This document shows positions 55,340 through 63,977 of a stretch of DNA of 64,000 nucleotides, in pieces. Source of the DNA: Mycobacterium paraseoulense (GTDB lineage Bacteria; Actinomycetota; Actinomycetes; Mycobacteriales; Mycobacteriaceae); contig NZ_AP022619.1 in assembly GCF_010731655.1 (NCBI RefSeq), forward strand, positions 3,348,001-3,412,000. Direction: 5' to 3'. Position 1 is the stretch's first letter, and each line of letters starts with the position of its first letter. A model generated the notes under the pieces. That model saw nothing but the letters and a program-made list of their open reading frames with translations, had not been told where the DNA came from and did not search any database. The translations under genes were made by a program, and so were the position numbers.

Positions 55340-56386
55340 GTGTCGACCACCGAAGCGCCCCAGCTACCCACCGCGCCCGCGGTCGTGCGCGAGCGGCCCG
55401 GCGGCGAAACCATGCGGGCTGTGATCCTCCGGGGGTTCGGCGGCGTGGACAGGCTCGTCCACGCCGACATTCCGAAGCCGCTGCCCAGGCACGGCGAAGT
55501 GGTCATCGAAGTCAAGGCGTTCGGCGTCAATCACGCCGAGCTGCACATGCGTCGCGGGGAATGGGCCGAAGCCGCGGAGATCAGCGGCATCGAATGCGTC
55601 GGCATCGTCGACTCGTGTCCGGGCGGCGAATTCCCCGTGGGCGCCAAGGTGGCCGCGTTGATGGGCGGTCTTGGCCGTACCATCAACGGCAGCTACGCGC
55701 AGTACACCCGCGTGCGCGCGGCGAACGTCGCCGCCATGGAATCCGAGCTGCCCTGGGCACAGTTGGCCGCGCTGCCCGAAACCTACGCGGTCGCGTGGAC
55801 ATGTCTCTTCCGCAACCTCGGCCTGAAGTCGGGACAGACGCTGGTCCTGCGCGGTGCGACCTCGTCCCTCGGGCAGGCCGCGCTCAAGATGGCCGTCGCC
55901 GCCGGCGCGCGCGTCATTGCCACCGCGCGAAGCCACGGCCGGTTTCCCATGCTCGTGGAGCTGGGCGCATCACGCGTCGAATTGGAAAGGCGCGACCTGG
56001 CCGACCATCTCCCGGAGGCCAAGCAGGTCGATGCCGTCCTGGACTTGGTCGGAAACAGCACCATCCTGGACTCCCTCGACATGCTGCGCCGCGACGGAAC
56101 GGCCTGCCTGGCGGGGTGGCTGGGCGGGCTCGACCCGATCGGGAATTTCAATCCGCTGTTGCACATGCCAAGCGGGGTCAACTGGAACTTCTTCGGCAGC
56201 TTCGTGTTTGGGACCCTCGGCTTTCCGCTCTCGGATGTCCCCCTGCAAGCCATCGCACGCCAGGTCGCCGACGGCACGTTGGAAGCCAAGCCGTCCCGCG
56301 TCTTCGCCTTCGACGAGATCCGCGAGGCGCACCGCGTGATGGAAGCGGGAGAGGCCGGCGGCAAGATGGTCGTCGTTCTGCAATAG
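55340..56386 (+). CDS. zinc-type alcohol dehydrogenase-like / quinone oxidoreductase
   Basis: A 348-residue MDR-superfamily reductase from GTG 55340 with GGGAGGAG at 55326-55333. It has MRAVILRGFGGVDRLVHADI at the start, FGVNHAELHMRRGEW and the nucleotide-binding stretch LVLRGATSSLGQAALKMAVAAGARVIATAR. The zinc-ligand Cys set of classical alcohol dehydrogenases is absent, so this is a quinone- or enone-reductase type. The double TGGG-N8-CCCA site upstream places it under the tandem TetR. It is the first gene of a run of plus-strand genes reaching 60964. Confidence 0.86.
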   Translation: MSTTEAPQLPTAPAVVRERPGGETMRAVILRGFGGVDRLVHADIPKPLPRHGEVVIEVKAFGVNHAELHMRRGEWAEAAEISGIECVGIVDSCPGGEFPVGAKVAALMGGLGRTINGSYAQYTRVRAANVAAMESELPWAQLAALPETYAVAWTCLFRNLGLKSGQTLVLRGATSSLGQAALKMAVAAGARVIATARSHGRFPMLVELGASRVELERRDLADHLPEAKQVDAVLDLVGNSTILDSLDMLRRDGTACLAGWLGGLDPIGNFNPLLHMPSGVNWNFFGSFVFGTLGFPLSDVPLQAIARQVADGTLEAKPSRVFAFDEIREAHRVMEAGEAGGKMVVVLQ

Positions 56387-56431
56387 AGAAGCCTGTTCCG
56401 GCAAAGAAATTCGCGGAGAAGGGACTCGACG

Positions 56432-57313
56432 ATGGGGCTGGCATGGCAGCAAGGTCCGCTTGCGACCGGATCAGCGGGACGATTCCTGACCGAGCAGCCG
56501 TTACCACGACGACTGCTGTACGCCGAGCCGCTGCGAAGGCGAATGCGAGTGCAATTCGCGGACAGGTGGATCGCTGACAGCGAGAACGTGGTTCTGTTGC
56601 ACGAGCCGGGTCGCTATCCGGTCGCCTACTTCCCGCTCGGCGACATCGAGGCAGACATCGTGTTGGCCGAGGATCGCGTCACAGAGCATCAGGACCTTGG
56701 TGACACGCAGTGGTTCACCATCAAGGTCGCGGAGCGGGAGGCCAGCCACGCGGCTTGGCGGCATACCTGTCTGCCGCCCTATGCATCGGACCTCGACGGG
56801 CGTCTCGCGTTTGCCTGGCGCGCCATGGACGCCTTTTACGAAGAGGACGAGCGCATCGTCGGGCATGCCGCGGACGCCTATCATCGCATCGACATCCGTT
56901 CCACAGCACGGCATCTGATTGTTCGTGCTGGTGACAGTGTGATCGCCGATACCCAGCACCCGCTGGCGCTTTATGAGTCAGGATTTGCGCCACGCTGGTA
57001 TGTGCCCCGCGAGGACATTGACGAGTCCGCTCTCGAAATAATTGAGACGCAAACCTTTTGCCCCTACAAAGGAATCTGCTCCTATTACGATATCGGCGAC
57101 CGGAAACGCGCGGCGTGGTCCTACCTCAGCGCATGGCGCGAGGTGAGGCGGGTGGCCAACTGGGTTTCCTTCGAACCGGATAAGATTGATGTCTACCTCG
57201 ACGACGAACAGCTTGAACTCGAGCCAGGCCAGACCGTCATTCCCCACGGCATCGACCGCGGACTGGACACAGATGAGGTCTTAGGGAAGACACCAACCGC
57301 GGGGATCCCATGA
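56432..57313 (+). CDS. DUF427 domain protein
   Basis: A 293-residue protein with two DUF427 units: one about 35-130 (RWIADSENVVLLHEPGRYPVAYFPLGDI) and one about 165-265 (HLIVRAGDSVIADTQHPLAL ... YVPREDIDESALEIIETQTFCPYKG). DUF427 is widespread in actinobacteria and proteobacteria, with no assigned activity; the fold is a small beta domain. The start (ATG 56432) follows the oxidoreductase after 45 bp and the stop overlaps the VOC gene start by 4 bp (57310-57313), so the genes form an operon. Confidence 0.8.
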   Translation: MGLAWQQGPLATGSAGRFLTEQPLPRRLLYAEPLRRRMRVQFADRWIADSENVVLLHEPGRYPVAYFPLGDIEADIVLAEDRVTEHQDLGDTQWFTIKVAEREASHAAWRHTCLPPYASDLDGRLAFAWRAMDAFYEEDERIVGHAADAYHRIDIRSTARHLIVRAGDSVIADTQHPLALYESGFAPRWYVPREDIDESALEIIETQTFCPYKGICSYYDIGDRKRAAWSYLSAWREVRRVANWVSFEPDKIDVYLDDEQLELEPGQTVIPHGIDRGLDTDEVLGKTPTAGIP

Positions 57314-57741
57314 CGGTTTCCCTCGAAGTTGTCGTCGTGCCCGTCACGGATCCCGATCGCTCGCTGCGGTTTTACCGTGACCAGGTTGGCTTCAAGCTCG
57401 ACGTCGAGTACGCGCCATCCTCCGAATTCCGGGTCATCCAGTTGACACCCGAAGGGTCGGGTACCTCGATTCAATTCGGCATCAATCGAACCGACGCGCC
57501 GCCGGGCTCGCTGCAAGGTCTCTACCTGGTCGTTCGCGACATCGAAGGCTACCGCGCGGAGCTTGTGGGACGCGGGGTAACGGTCAGCGACATCCGGCAT
57601 AAGGACACGCGCGGTGGCTGGCGCGGCGGGTTTCTTCCTGGCCCAGCTAGCGGCCGCACTGACTATGCGAGCCTTGCGGATTTCCGCGATCCCGACGGTA
57701 ATGCGTGGGTGTCGCAGGAACGAAACCATCAACGAGCCTGA
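57310..57741 (+). CDS. VOC family protein (glyoxalase-like)
   Basis: A 143-residue protein of the vicinal oxygen chelate superfamily: VSLEVVVVPVTDPDRSLRFYRDQVGFKLD at the start and ADFRDPDGNAWVSQE at the end. No His is present at the usual first metal-ligand position, so catalysis is uncertain. The start overlaps the DUF427 gene by 4 bp (ATGA). A role in detoxifying a product of the neighbouring reductases is possible. Confidence 0.82.
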   Translation: MTVSLEVVVVPVTDPDRSLRFYRDQVGFKLDVEYAPSSEFRVIQLTPEGSGTSIQFGINRTDAPPGSLQGLYLVVRDIEGYRAELVGRGVTVSDIRHKDTRGGWRGGFLPGPASGRTDYASLADFRDPDGNAWVSQERNHQRA

Positions 57742-57750
57742 GGAGGCGCA

Positions 57751-58344
57751 GTGGTTGTGCGCAAATCCAGTCCCGACCGGGTGGGAGCGTTCTCCGACGG
57801 TGTGTTCGCGGTGCTCATCACGATCTTGGTGCTGGAGCTCAAGCCTCCGACCGCCCACAGCTTCAGCGCCCTAATCCCGCTATGGCCCACCGGCCTGAGC
57901 TATGTGGTCAGCTATTTGTTCATCGCGATCGTATGGGTCAACCATCATCACCTGTTCGGCTATGCGGAGCTGGCGACGCCGCGACTGGTGTGGTCGAACT
58001 TCGCGCATTTGTTCTCGGTCTCGCTCATCCCGATAACCACCGAGTGGATCGCCGACAGTAGGTTCGCCGCCGCCCCCGTGGCCTCATATGCGTTCGTGTT
58101 CGTGCTCGTAAACATCACCTATCTCGCACTGTGCTGGGAAGTGGTCGACCGGCCCGCTCCTGAAGAAGTCACGGATCGAATGCGCAGGTTGTTGCGGATG
58201 AGGTCATTCATCACGATCGGCGTCTTCACAACGGCCGGCGTGGCCGCGCTTTGGTGGCCCTTTGTGGGGATGGCTTTGATTTGTTTGTGTTTGATCGGGT
58301 ATCTCCGGCCGGATGCTCCAACTCTGAAGAAGGACAAGCCGTGA
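57751..58344 (+). CDS. TMEM175-family potassium channel-like protein
   Basis: A 197-residue protein with the diagnostic motif RVGAFSDGVFAVLITILVLEL in the first helix (FSDGVFA of TMEM175/DUF1211) and about six hydrophobic segments. Bacterial members form tetrameric, potassium-selective leak channels without the usual selectivity filter. It lies 9 bp after the VOC gene and overlaps the HAD gene by 4 bp (GTGA). Why a channel is in this redox operon is not clear; it may respond to electrophile or pH stress. Confidence 0.85.
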   Translation: MVVRKSSPDRVGAFSDGVFAVLITILVLELKPPTAHSFSALIPLWPTGLSYVVSYLFIAIVWVNHHHLFGYAELATPRLVWSNFAHLFSVSLIPITTEWIADSRFAAAPVASYAFVFVLVNITYLALCWEVVDRPAPEEVTDRMRRLLRMRSFITIGVFTTAGVAALWWPFVGMALICLCLIGYLRPDAPTLKKDKP

Positions 58345-59027
58345 CCATGCGCGTACCGTCAGTCCTGGTTTTCGACGTCAACGAAACGTTGGTCGACATC
58401 GAGTCACTCGCACCGCTTTTCACCGAACTGTTCGGCGATCAGCGGGTGCTCCGCGAGTGGTTCGCCCAGCTGGTCATGTACTCGATGTCCGCGACATTGG
58501 CGGACAGTTACGTGGACTTCTCCACCCTGGCCCAAGGCGTGTTTCGCATGGTTGGCGATATCCACGGCGTGGCCGTCTCCGACGATGACGCGCACCGCCT
58601 GAAGACCGGCCTGCTCACCATGCCGGCACACCCGGACGCGGCTGAAGGGCTCGCGCGCTTGCGGGACAACGGCTTTCGCCTTGTGACCCTTACCAATTCG
58701 CCGCCCAACCCGGACGGCCCGACGGCGCTGCAGAGTTCCGGGCTGGCCGAATTCTTCGAACACCAATTGAGCGTCGACGCCTGCCACGCCTTCAAGCCCG
58801 CGCCCGCCGTGTACCGATACGCGTGCGAGACGGTCGGGGTGGCACCGGCCGACTGCATGATGGTGGCCGCACACGTGTGGGACACCCTCGGCGCCCAAAA
58901 GGTCGGCTTCGGCGCTGCGCTCATTACCCGACCCGGCAATCCGCCGCTGCCCGTCGACGCGCTGCCCCAACCGAATCTGGTAGCGAGCGACCTGCGCCAG
59001 CTGGCCGCGACGCTCATCGCCAACTGA
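58341..59027 (+). CDS. HAD-family type II haloacid dehalogenase-like hydrolase
   Basis: A 228-residue protein from GTG 58341 (GTGA overlap with TMEM175; ATG 58347 also possible). The nucleophile Asp is in VFDVNETLVD, Thr/Ser in TLTNSPPNPDG, Lys in FKPAPAVYRYA and the acidic C-terminal region follows in VAAHVWDTLGAQKVG. These are the residues of (S)-2-haloacid dehalogenases. It may remove halide or phosphate from a small acid. Together with the dehalogenase-like hydrolase at 52903, it hints that the cluster handles halogenated or epoxidised compounds. Confidence 0.85.
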   Translation: MTMRVPSVLVFDVNETLVDIESLAPLFTELFGDQRVLREWFAQLVMYSMSATLADSYVDFSTLAQGVFRMVGDIHGVAVSDDDAHRLKTGLLTMPAHPDAAEGLARLRDNGFRLVTLTNSPPNPDGPTALQSSGLAEFFEHQLSVDACHAFKPAPAVYRYACETVGVAPADCMMVAAHVWDTLGAQKVGFGAALITRPGNPPLPVDALPQPNLVASDLRQLAATLIAN

Positions 59028-59052
59028 CGCAACACGGGGAGGACGAAGAACG

Positions 59053-60501
59053 ATGGCAGCACACGAAGAAAGCGGCTACGACGTCATAGTGCTCGGCGCC
59101 GGCCCGGTCGGGCAAAACGCCGCGGAGCGCGCCCGGGCGGCAGGACTGACGGTCGCGCTCATCGAGCGGGAACTGGTCGGGGGAGAATGCTCCTACTGGG
59201 CCTGCGTGCCGAGTAAGGCCTTGTTGCGGCCGGTGATCGCCATCGCGGACGCCCGCCGGGTCGATGGCGCGCGCGAGGCGGTGAGCGGCCGGATCAACGC
59301 GGCGGGTGTCTTCGGCCGCCGCGACCGTTACGTGAGCGACTGGGACGACAGCGGCCAAGCCGACTGGGTTCGCGGAATCGGCGCCACCCTGGTACGCGGC
59401 CAGGGCCGGTTGGATGGGGCGCGACGCGTCGCCGTCACGGCTTCCGACGGTCAGACGTCGTGGTTGGCCGCGCGGCACGCGGTCGTGGTCTGCACCGGAA
59501 GCCGGCCGGTCCTTCCCGACTTGCCCGGAATCGGCGAAGCCAGACCGTGGACCAACCGCGAGGCCACCGACAGCAGCTGTGTGCCCGAGCGGCTGGCCGT
59601 GGTCGGCGCCGGCGGCGTCGGCGTCGAAATGGCCACCGCTTGGCAAGGATTGGGGTCTCAGGTGACCCTGCTCGCGCGGGGGTCGGGCTTGTTACCGCGG
59701 ATGGAACCGTTCGTGGGCGAACTCATCGGCCGCGGCCTCGCCGATGCGGGTGTGGACGTGCGAGTCGGGGTATCCGTCCGGGCGCTGCGCCGGCCTGGCG
59801 GCGGACCGGTAACCCTCGCGTTGGACGACGACTCCGAGGTGCAGGCCGACGAAGTGCTTTTCGCGACCGGCCGCGCCCCGCTCACCGACGACATCGGCCT
59901 CGAGACCGTCGGGCTGACCCCCGGCAGCTGGCTCGACGTCGACGACACCTGCCGAGTGCGGGCCATCGAGTCGGACTGGCTCTATGCGGCGGGTGACGTC
60001 AATCACCGAGCCCTGCTGACCCATCAGGGCAAGTACCAGGGTCGCATTGCCGGCGCGGCGATCGGTGCGCGTGCGGCGGGCACGCCCTTGGACACCGCGC
60101 CCTGGGGCCGCCACGCGACCACTGCCGACCATCACGCCGTGCCGCAGGCCTTCTTCACCGACCCCGAAGCCGCCGCGGTCGGCCTGACGGCCGAGCAGGC
60201 GCGGCGGGCCGGGCACCGGGTGCGCACCGTCGACGTCGAGATCGGCGGCGCGGTGATGGGGGCCAAGCTCTACGCCGACGGGTACGCCGGCCGGGCGCGG
60301 ATGGTGGTCGATCTCGATCGCGAGCACTTGCTCGGGGTCACTCTGGTGGGACCCGGGGTCACCGAGATGCTCCATTCCGCCACCATCGCCGTCGCGGGCG
60401 AGGTGCCCATCGACCGGTTGTGGCACGCCGTGCCCTGCTTCCCCACGGTCAGCGAGCTGTGGCTGCGGCTCCTCGAGGCGTATCGGGATTCGATCCCATA
60501 A
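59053..60501 (+). CDS. FAD-dependent pyridine nucleotide-disulfide oxidoreductase
   Basis: A 482-residue class I flavoprotein disulfide reductase. FAD motif VLGAGPVGQNAAERARAAGL near residue 15, redox-active disulfide GGECSYWACVPSK (C-x4-C), NAD(P) motif VVGAGGVGVEMATAWQGLGSQ and YAAGDVNHRALLTHQGKYQG. It resembles mercuric reductase, dihydrolipoamide dehydrogenase and mycothione-type enzymes, but lacks the C-terminal His-Glu pair typical of the last two (the C-terminus has HAVPCFPTVSELWLRLLE with His-Pro replaced), so the substrate is unknown. It follows the HAD gene by 25 bp. Confidence 0.86.
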   Translation: MAAHEESGYDVIVLGAGPVGQNAAERARAAGLTVALIERELVGGECSYWACVPSKALLRPVIAIADARRVDGAREAVSGRINAAGVFGRRDRYVSDWDDSGQADWVRGIGATLVRGQGRLDGARRVAVTASDGQTSWLAARHAVVVCTGSRPVLPDLPGIGEARPWTNREATDSSCVPERLAVVGAGGVGVEMATAWQGLGSQVTLLARGSGLLPRMEPFVGELIGRGLADAGVDVRVGVSVRALRRPGGGPVTLALDDDSEVQADEVLFATGRAPLTDDIGLETVGLTPGSWLDVDDTCRVRAIESDWLYAAGDVNHRALLTHQGKYQGRIAGAAIGARAAGTPLDTAPWGRHATTADHHAVPQAFFTDPEAAAVGLTAEQARRAGHRVRTVDVEIGGAVMGAKLYADGYAGRARMVVDLDREHLLGVTLVGPGVTEMLHSATIAVAGEVPIDRLWHAVPCFPTVSELWLRLLEAYRDSIP

Positions 60502-60508
60502 TTGACGC

Positions 60509-60964
60509 ATGGCCACTGCAGACGGATTCCACCCAGATTTCGACGAGAAGGCGCCGCAAACCATCCGCAACCGGGTGCACCACATCAAGTCGTCGGAGAT
60601 CAGCTCCGACACCGCGCAATCGGACGGGCTTCGTCGCTTCGCCGCGCTCAGCGGCACATCGGTGGGTGCCGAGAAGCTCTGGATGGGCGAGACACACGCG
60701 GCGCCGGCGACCGTGTCGTCCAACCACCATCACGGCGACTCGGAAACCGCCATCTACGTTCGCAGCGGCCACCCGGCGTTCGTCTTCCACGACGGCGTGC
60801 AGGAAGTGCGTATCTCGGCGTCGCCCGGGGACTACGTCTTCATCCCGCCGTACCTGCCGCACCGCGAGGAGAACCCCGACCCGACCACGCCGGCGGAGGT
60901 CGTCATCGCGCGCAGCACCCAAGAGGCCGTCGTGGTGAACCTCCCGGCGCTCTACCCGCTCTAA
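60509..60964 (+). CDS. cupin-domain protein
   Basis: A 151-residue cupin with metal-site motif SNHHHGDSETAIYVRSGH (His-His-His and Glu spacing) and second motif GDYVFIPPYLPHREEN with its His. It is a small dioxygenase, isomerase or sensor type; no substrate can be assigned. ATG 60509 lies 8 bp after the oxidoreductase stop. Its stop codon overlaps the stop of the VOC gene on the opposite strand (60961-60964). Confidence 0.85.
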   Translation: MATADGFHPDFDEKAPQTIRNRVHHIKSSEISSDTAQSDGLRRFAALSGTSVGAEKLWMGETHAAPATVSSNHHHGDSETAIYVRSGHPAFVFHDGVQEVRISASPGDYVFIPPYLPHREENPDPTTPAEVVIARSTQEAVVVNLPALYPL

Positions 60965-61368
60965 ACCGTTCGGTAGACGGCGATTTCGACCAGATTCCCA
61001 TCGACGTCGCGGCAGTAGTGCGAGGTCATCGGGCCCAGCGCGCCGGTTCTGGTCACCGGTCCTGCGACGATCTCCGCCCCGCACTCCGCCAGATGGGTGC
61101 GCACCTCGTCGGGGTTGCTGCGCGTGATGAAGCACAAGTCCTGGGAACCGGCCACCTCGAACGAGGCGGTGACCCAATCCGGATCCTCGGCCAGCGCCCC
61201 GACCGGTCGAAGGTTGAGTTTCTGCTCCCCGAACCGCAGCGCGATCCGCGCCGACCGCCCGAACGTCTCCCTCCGCATGCCGAGCACCCGCTCGTACCAG
61301 GCCGCGGTCACCTCCACGTCGTTGCAATTCAGCACGACATGGTCGATTCGTTCCACCGCAATCCCCAC
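60961..61368 (-). CDS. VOC family protein
   Basis: A 135-residue glyoxalase-fold protein: VERIDHVVLNCNDVEVTAAWYERVLGMRRETF, HYCRDVDGNLVEIAVY with the typical metal-binding His and Glu positions at HVVLN and NLVEI. Such proteins are dioxygenases, thiol transferases or resistance proteins. It ends convergently with the cupin gene, overlapping by 4 bp. The 131 bp upstream lead to the GntR gene. Confidence 0.85.
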   Translation of the reverse strand: MGIAVERIDHVVLNCNDVEVTAAWYERVLGMRRETFGRSARIALRFGEQKLNLRPVGALAEDPDWVTASFEVAGSQDLCFITRSNPDEVRTHLAECGAEIVAGPVTRTGALGPMTSHYCRDVDGNLVEIAVYRTV

Positions 61369-61480
61369 CGTCGGCCCTCCTGTGCTGGCGCAAAAGCATT
61401 CTTGGCCAGAGTAATCCGAGCATCCGGGGGACGACGGTCGCCGGGCGTGGGCTCGGATCTCCTTTACCCTCCCGGCAACC

Positions 61481-61498
61481 AGACGTTTTAATACGTCT
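61481..61498 (+). promoter_or_regulatory. palindromic operator before the GntR gene
   Basis: AGACGTTTTAATACGTCT, arms AGACGT/ACGTCT around TTTAAT, ends 1 bp before the GntR start ATG 61500. It is a likely autoregulatory site; consistent with a leaderless start for gntR. Confidence 0.5.
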
Positions 61499-61499
61499 T

Positions 61500-62327
61500 A
61501 TGGCCACCCGAGCGTTGGACCTCGAGGCCGCAGATCTGCGGGTTCGGCATGGCAACGTACCCGCAAGCACCCAGCTCGCCGAAGCGCTCAAGGCCGCGAT
61601 CATCAAGCAGCGCCTGCCCCGCGGCGGACTCCTGCCCAGCGAGCGGGAGCTGATCGATCGCTCCGGCCTGAGCCGGGTAACCGTGCGCGCGGCGGTCGGG
61701 CTGCTCGAGCGGCAGGGCTGGCTGGTTCGGCGCCAGGGGCTGGGCACGTTCGTCACCAACCCGGTGCGACAGGAATTGGGGTCCGGCGTGCGCACGATCA
61801 CCGAGGTACTGGCGAGCTCCGGAATCACGCCGCACGTCGACGTGCTGTCGCACCGCATCGAGGAGCCCCCGCAACGGGTCGCCGACACGCTGGGCTTGCC
61901 GAGAGTTCTGTGCATACACAGACGATTTCGCGATGGGGATGCACCCCTTGCCCTGATGATCGCCTACCTACCGCCGGGGCTCGGGAAGGCCGTCGAGCCG
62001 CTGCTGTCGAGCGCGTCGGACACGCAGCCCGAGCGGGCGATGGAAAGCACCTACACCATGTGGGAGCGGCGCCTCGACGTGCCCGTCGCCCGGGCCACCT
62101 ATGAGATCCACGCGGCCGGCGCCTCCCTTGACGTCGCGGGCGCGCTGAATCTGCCGTTGGGCTCTCCCGTGCTGGTGCTCGAACGCGTCAGTTTCGGCAC
62201 GGACGACAAGCCGCTCGAGGTTGTCGAGTTCCACTATCGTCCCGAGCGATACCGGTTTTCCGTGACGCTGCCGAGGACGATGCCGCGGCCCGCCGCCGGG
62301 ATCGTCGAGCGGCGTTTGACCGACTGA
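61500..62327 (+). CDS. GntR family regulator (UTRA-type)
   Basis: A 275-residue regulator. The N-terminal winged helix contains LPSERELIDRSGLSRVTVRAAVGLLERQGWLVRRQGLGTFV, and the C-terminal UTRA ligand domain has PRVLCIHRRFRDGDAPLALMIAYLP and FHYRPERYRFSVTL. UTRA regulators usually sense small acids or sugars. The palindrome at 61481-61498 lies at the start codon, pointing to autoregulation. It is transcribed away from the redox run upstream. Confidence 0.9.
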   Translation: MATRALDLEAADLRVRHGNVPASTQLAEALKAAIIKQRLPRGGLLPSERELIDRSGLSRVTVRAAVGLLERQGWLVRRQGLGTFVTNPVRQELGSGVRTITEVLASSGITPHVDVLSHRIEEPPQRVADTLGLPRVLCIHRRFRDGDAPLALMIAYLPPGLGKAVEPLLSSASDTQPERAMESTYTMWERRLDVPVARATYEIHAAGASLDVAGALNLPLGSPVLVLERVSFGTDDKPLEVVEFHYRPERYRFSVTLPRTMPRPAAGIVERRLTD

Positions 62328-62441
62328 CTTCACCGGCCGACCGACCCTGCCCCGGGCGCTCAGCCAATTCTCAACAGTTTCTTCGCTAACCCGTGGCTTG
62401 TCTCCCAGCATCCGCAAAGCCACTGGCCGCAGCATGTTTTC

Positions 62442-62909
62442 ATGACGAACGAGCCCATGTGCGCAAAAGCGGTCGAACGGTACCTGCGCACCCGCGGCCG
62501 ACGCTATTTCCGTGGCCACCACGACGGCGAATATTTCTTCGTCACCAGCCCCCGCCCGCGACGCCTGCACGTCCATCTCGAGATCTCCCCCGCGCACGGC
62601 GACGTGCTGATCGTTCGGGTGACTCCCGGCTGCTTCTTTCCCGCCACAGAGCGCCCCTGGCTGGTGCACTTCTCGGACACCTGGAACCGCGAGGAGCACG
62701 AAGTCACCGCGGTCATGCACGGCTCGTGCGACCCGCAACGGATCGGCGTGGTGGCGCGCAGATCCCACTGGATCCGACGGAACACGTCGTTCGAGGAATT
62801 CGCCGCCTTCGTCGACCGCACCATCGACGACGCGACCAAATTCTTCGCCGCCTTGAGCCCGGGCGTCGAGCTGCCGACGGCCCATCCGTTGCTGCGCGAC
62901 GCCGGCTGA
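62442..62909 (+). CDS. YbjN-domain-like hypothetical protein
   Basis: A 155-residue protein with an N-terminal strand-rich region (MCAKAVERYLRTRGRRYFRGHHDGEYFF) and LHVHLEISPAHGDVLIVRVTPGCFFP, DTWNREEHEVTAVMHG. This order and the helix-strand pattern resemble the YbjN / type III secretion chaperone-like domain common in actinobacteria. No catalytic residues stand out. Function unknown; neighbours give little hint. Confidence 0.6.
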   Translation: MTNEPMCAKAVERYLRTRGRRYFRGHHDGEYFFVTSPRPRRLHVHLEISPAHGDVLIVRVTPGCFFPATERPWLVHFSDTWNREEHEVTAVMHGSCDPQRIGVVARRSHWIRRNTSFEEFAAFVDRTIDDATKFFAALSPGVELPTAHPLLRDAG

Positions 62910-63063
62910 ACCCGGGTCCTCTGCGCTAGCGGCCCGACCGCGCGAGCAAACGGAAACCGTATTCTCTAATTTGGAGAGTAGAATTTGCTCCGCCGGGCAG
63001 GTTTGGGAGCTACGTCACACCGGCAATCAGTAGCAGAGCGCAGGAACACGACAGCGGGGAGCC

Positions 63064-63879
63064 ATGACGGGCAGCGGCAACGAGGTGGCCGACAACCACG
63101 AGACCACCAAGTGGGACCCGGCCTTCACCGAGCAGGTCAGCAAGACCCTCGGACCGGTCGTCAAGCGGTGGTATCGGGCCGAGGTGCGCAACATAAGCAA
63201 TGTGCCGTCGTCCGGGGGAGCGCTGGTGGTGTCCAACCACTCGGGCGGCATGCTGACACCGGACGTGCTGATCTTCTCCCCCGCGTTCTACGGCGAGTTC
63301 GGCTACGACCGCCCGGTCTACACGCTGGGCCATTACGGCCTGTTCATGGGCCCCCTGGACGGCTGGCTGCGCCGCCTCGGGGTCATCGAGGCCAGCCGTG
63401 AAAACGCTGCCGCGGCATTGCATTCCGGCGCCGTGGTGCTGGTCTTCCCCGGCGGCGACTACGACTCGTACCGGCCCACCTTCAGTGCCAACACCATCGA
63501 CTTCAACGGACGCACCGGCTACGTGCGGACCGCCATCGAAGCCGGGGTGCCGATCGTGCCCACCGTCTCGATCGGGGGCCAGGAGACCCAGCTCTTCTTG
63601 ACCCGCGGCAACTGGCTGGCGCGCAAGTTGGGGCTGACGAAGGCGCGCATGGACATCTTGCCGGTCAGCTTCGGGGTCCCCTTCGGCCTGAGCGTGATCT
63701 TCCCGCCCAACCTCCCGCTACCCGCCAAGATCGTCACCGAGGTGCTCGAGCCGATCGACGTCGCCGCCCAGTTCGGCGAGGATCCCGACGTCGACGAGGT
63801 CGACGCGCATGTGCGCGGGGTCATGGAATCGGCGCTCAAGCGACTGGCCGGCCAGCGCCGGCTGCCCATCCTCGGCTAA
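63064..63879 (+). CDS. lysophospholipid acyltransferase-like protein
   Basis: A 271-residue PlsC/LPLAT-type protein. The acyltransferase motif NHSGGMLTPD (a variant of NHx4D) is at about 59-68, then FPGGDYDSYRP as the second block and VPIVPTVSIGGQE as the third. No membrane segment is obvious. Such mycobacterial proteins acylate lysophospholipids or glycerol-phosphate derivatives, or are diacylglycerol-related. It precedes a wax ester synthase/DGAT gene, so a role in storage or wall lipid assembly is likely. Confidence 0.82.
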   Translation: MTGSGNEVADNHETTKWDPAFTEQVSKTLGPVVKRWYRAEVRNISNVPSSGGALVVSNHSGGMLTPDVLIFSPAFYGEFGYDRPVYTLGHYGLFMGPLDGWLRRLGVIEASRENAAAALHSGAVVLVFPGGDYDSYRPTFSANTIDFNGRTGYVRTAIEAGVPIVPTVSIGGQETQLFLTRGNWLARKLGLTKARMDILPVSFGVPFGLSVIFPPNLPLPAKIVTEVLEPIDVAAQFGEDPDVDEVDAHVRGVMESALKRLAGQRRLPILG

Positions 63880-63977
63880 CCCACAGCAACCGATGGCTTG
63901 GGACTCGATACCATGCGAAAGCGTCTGCAGCACAAGCTGATTCCAACCGTCCTGGAGTCGGCACAGCGAGGTGGCCG

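Noticed and set aside
60485..60497. GGGATTCGATCCC as a fifth site of the tandem TetR
   Set aside because: Spacing is 7 rather than 8 and the flanking T is missing; it also lies within the end of the flavoprotein gene.
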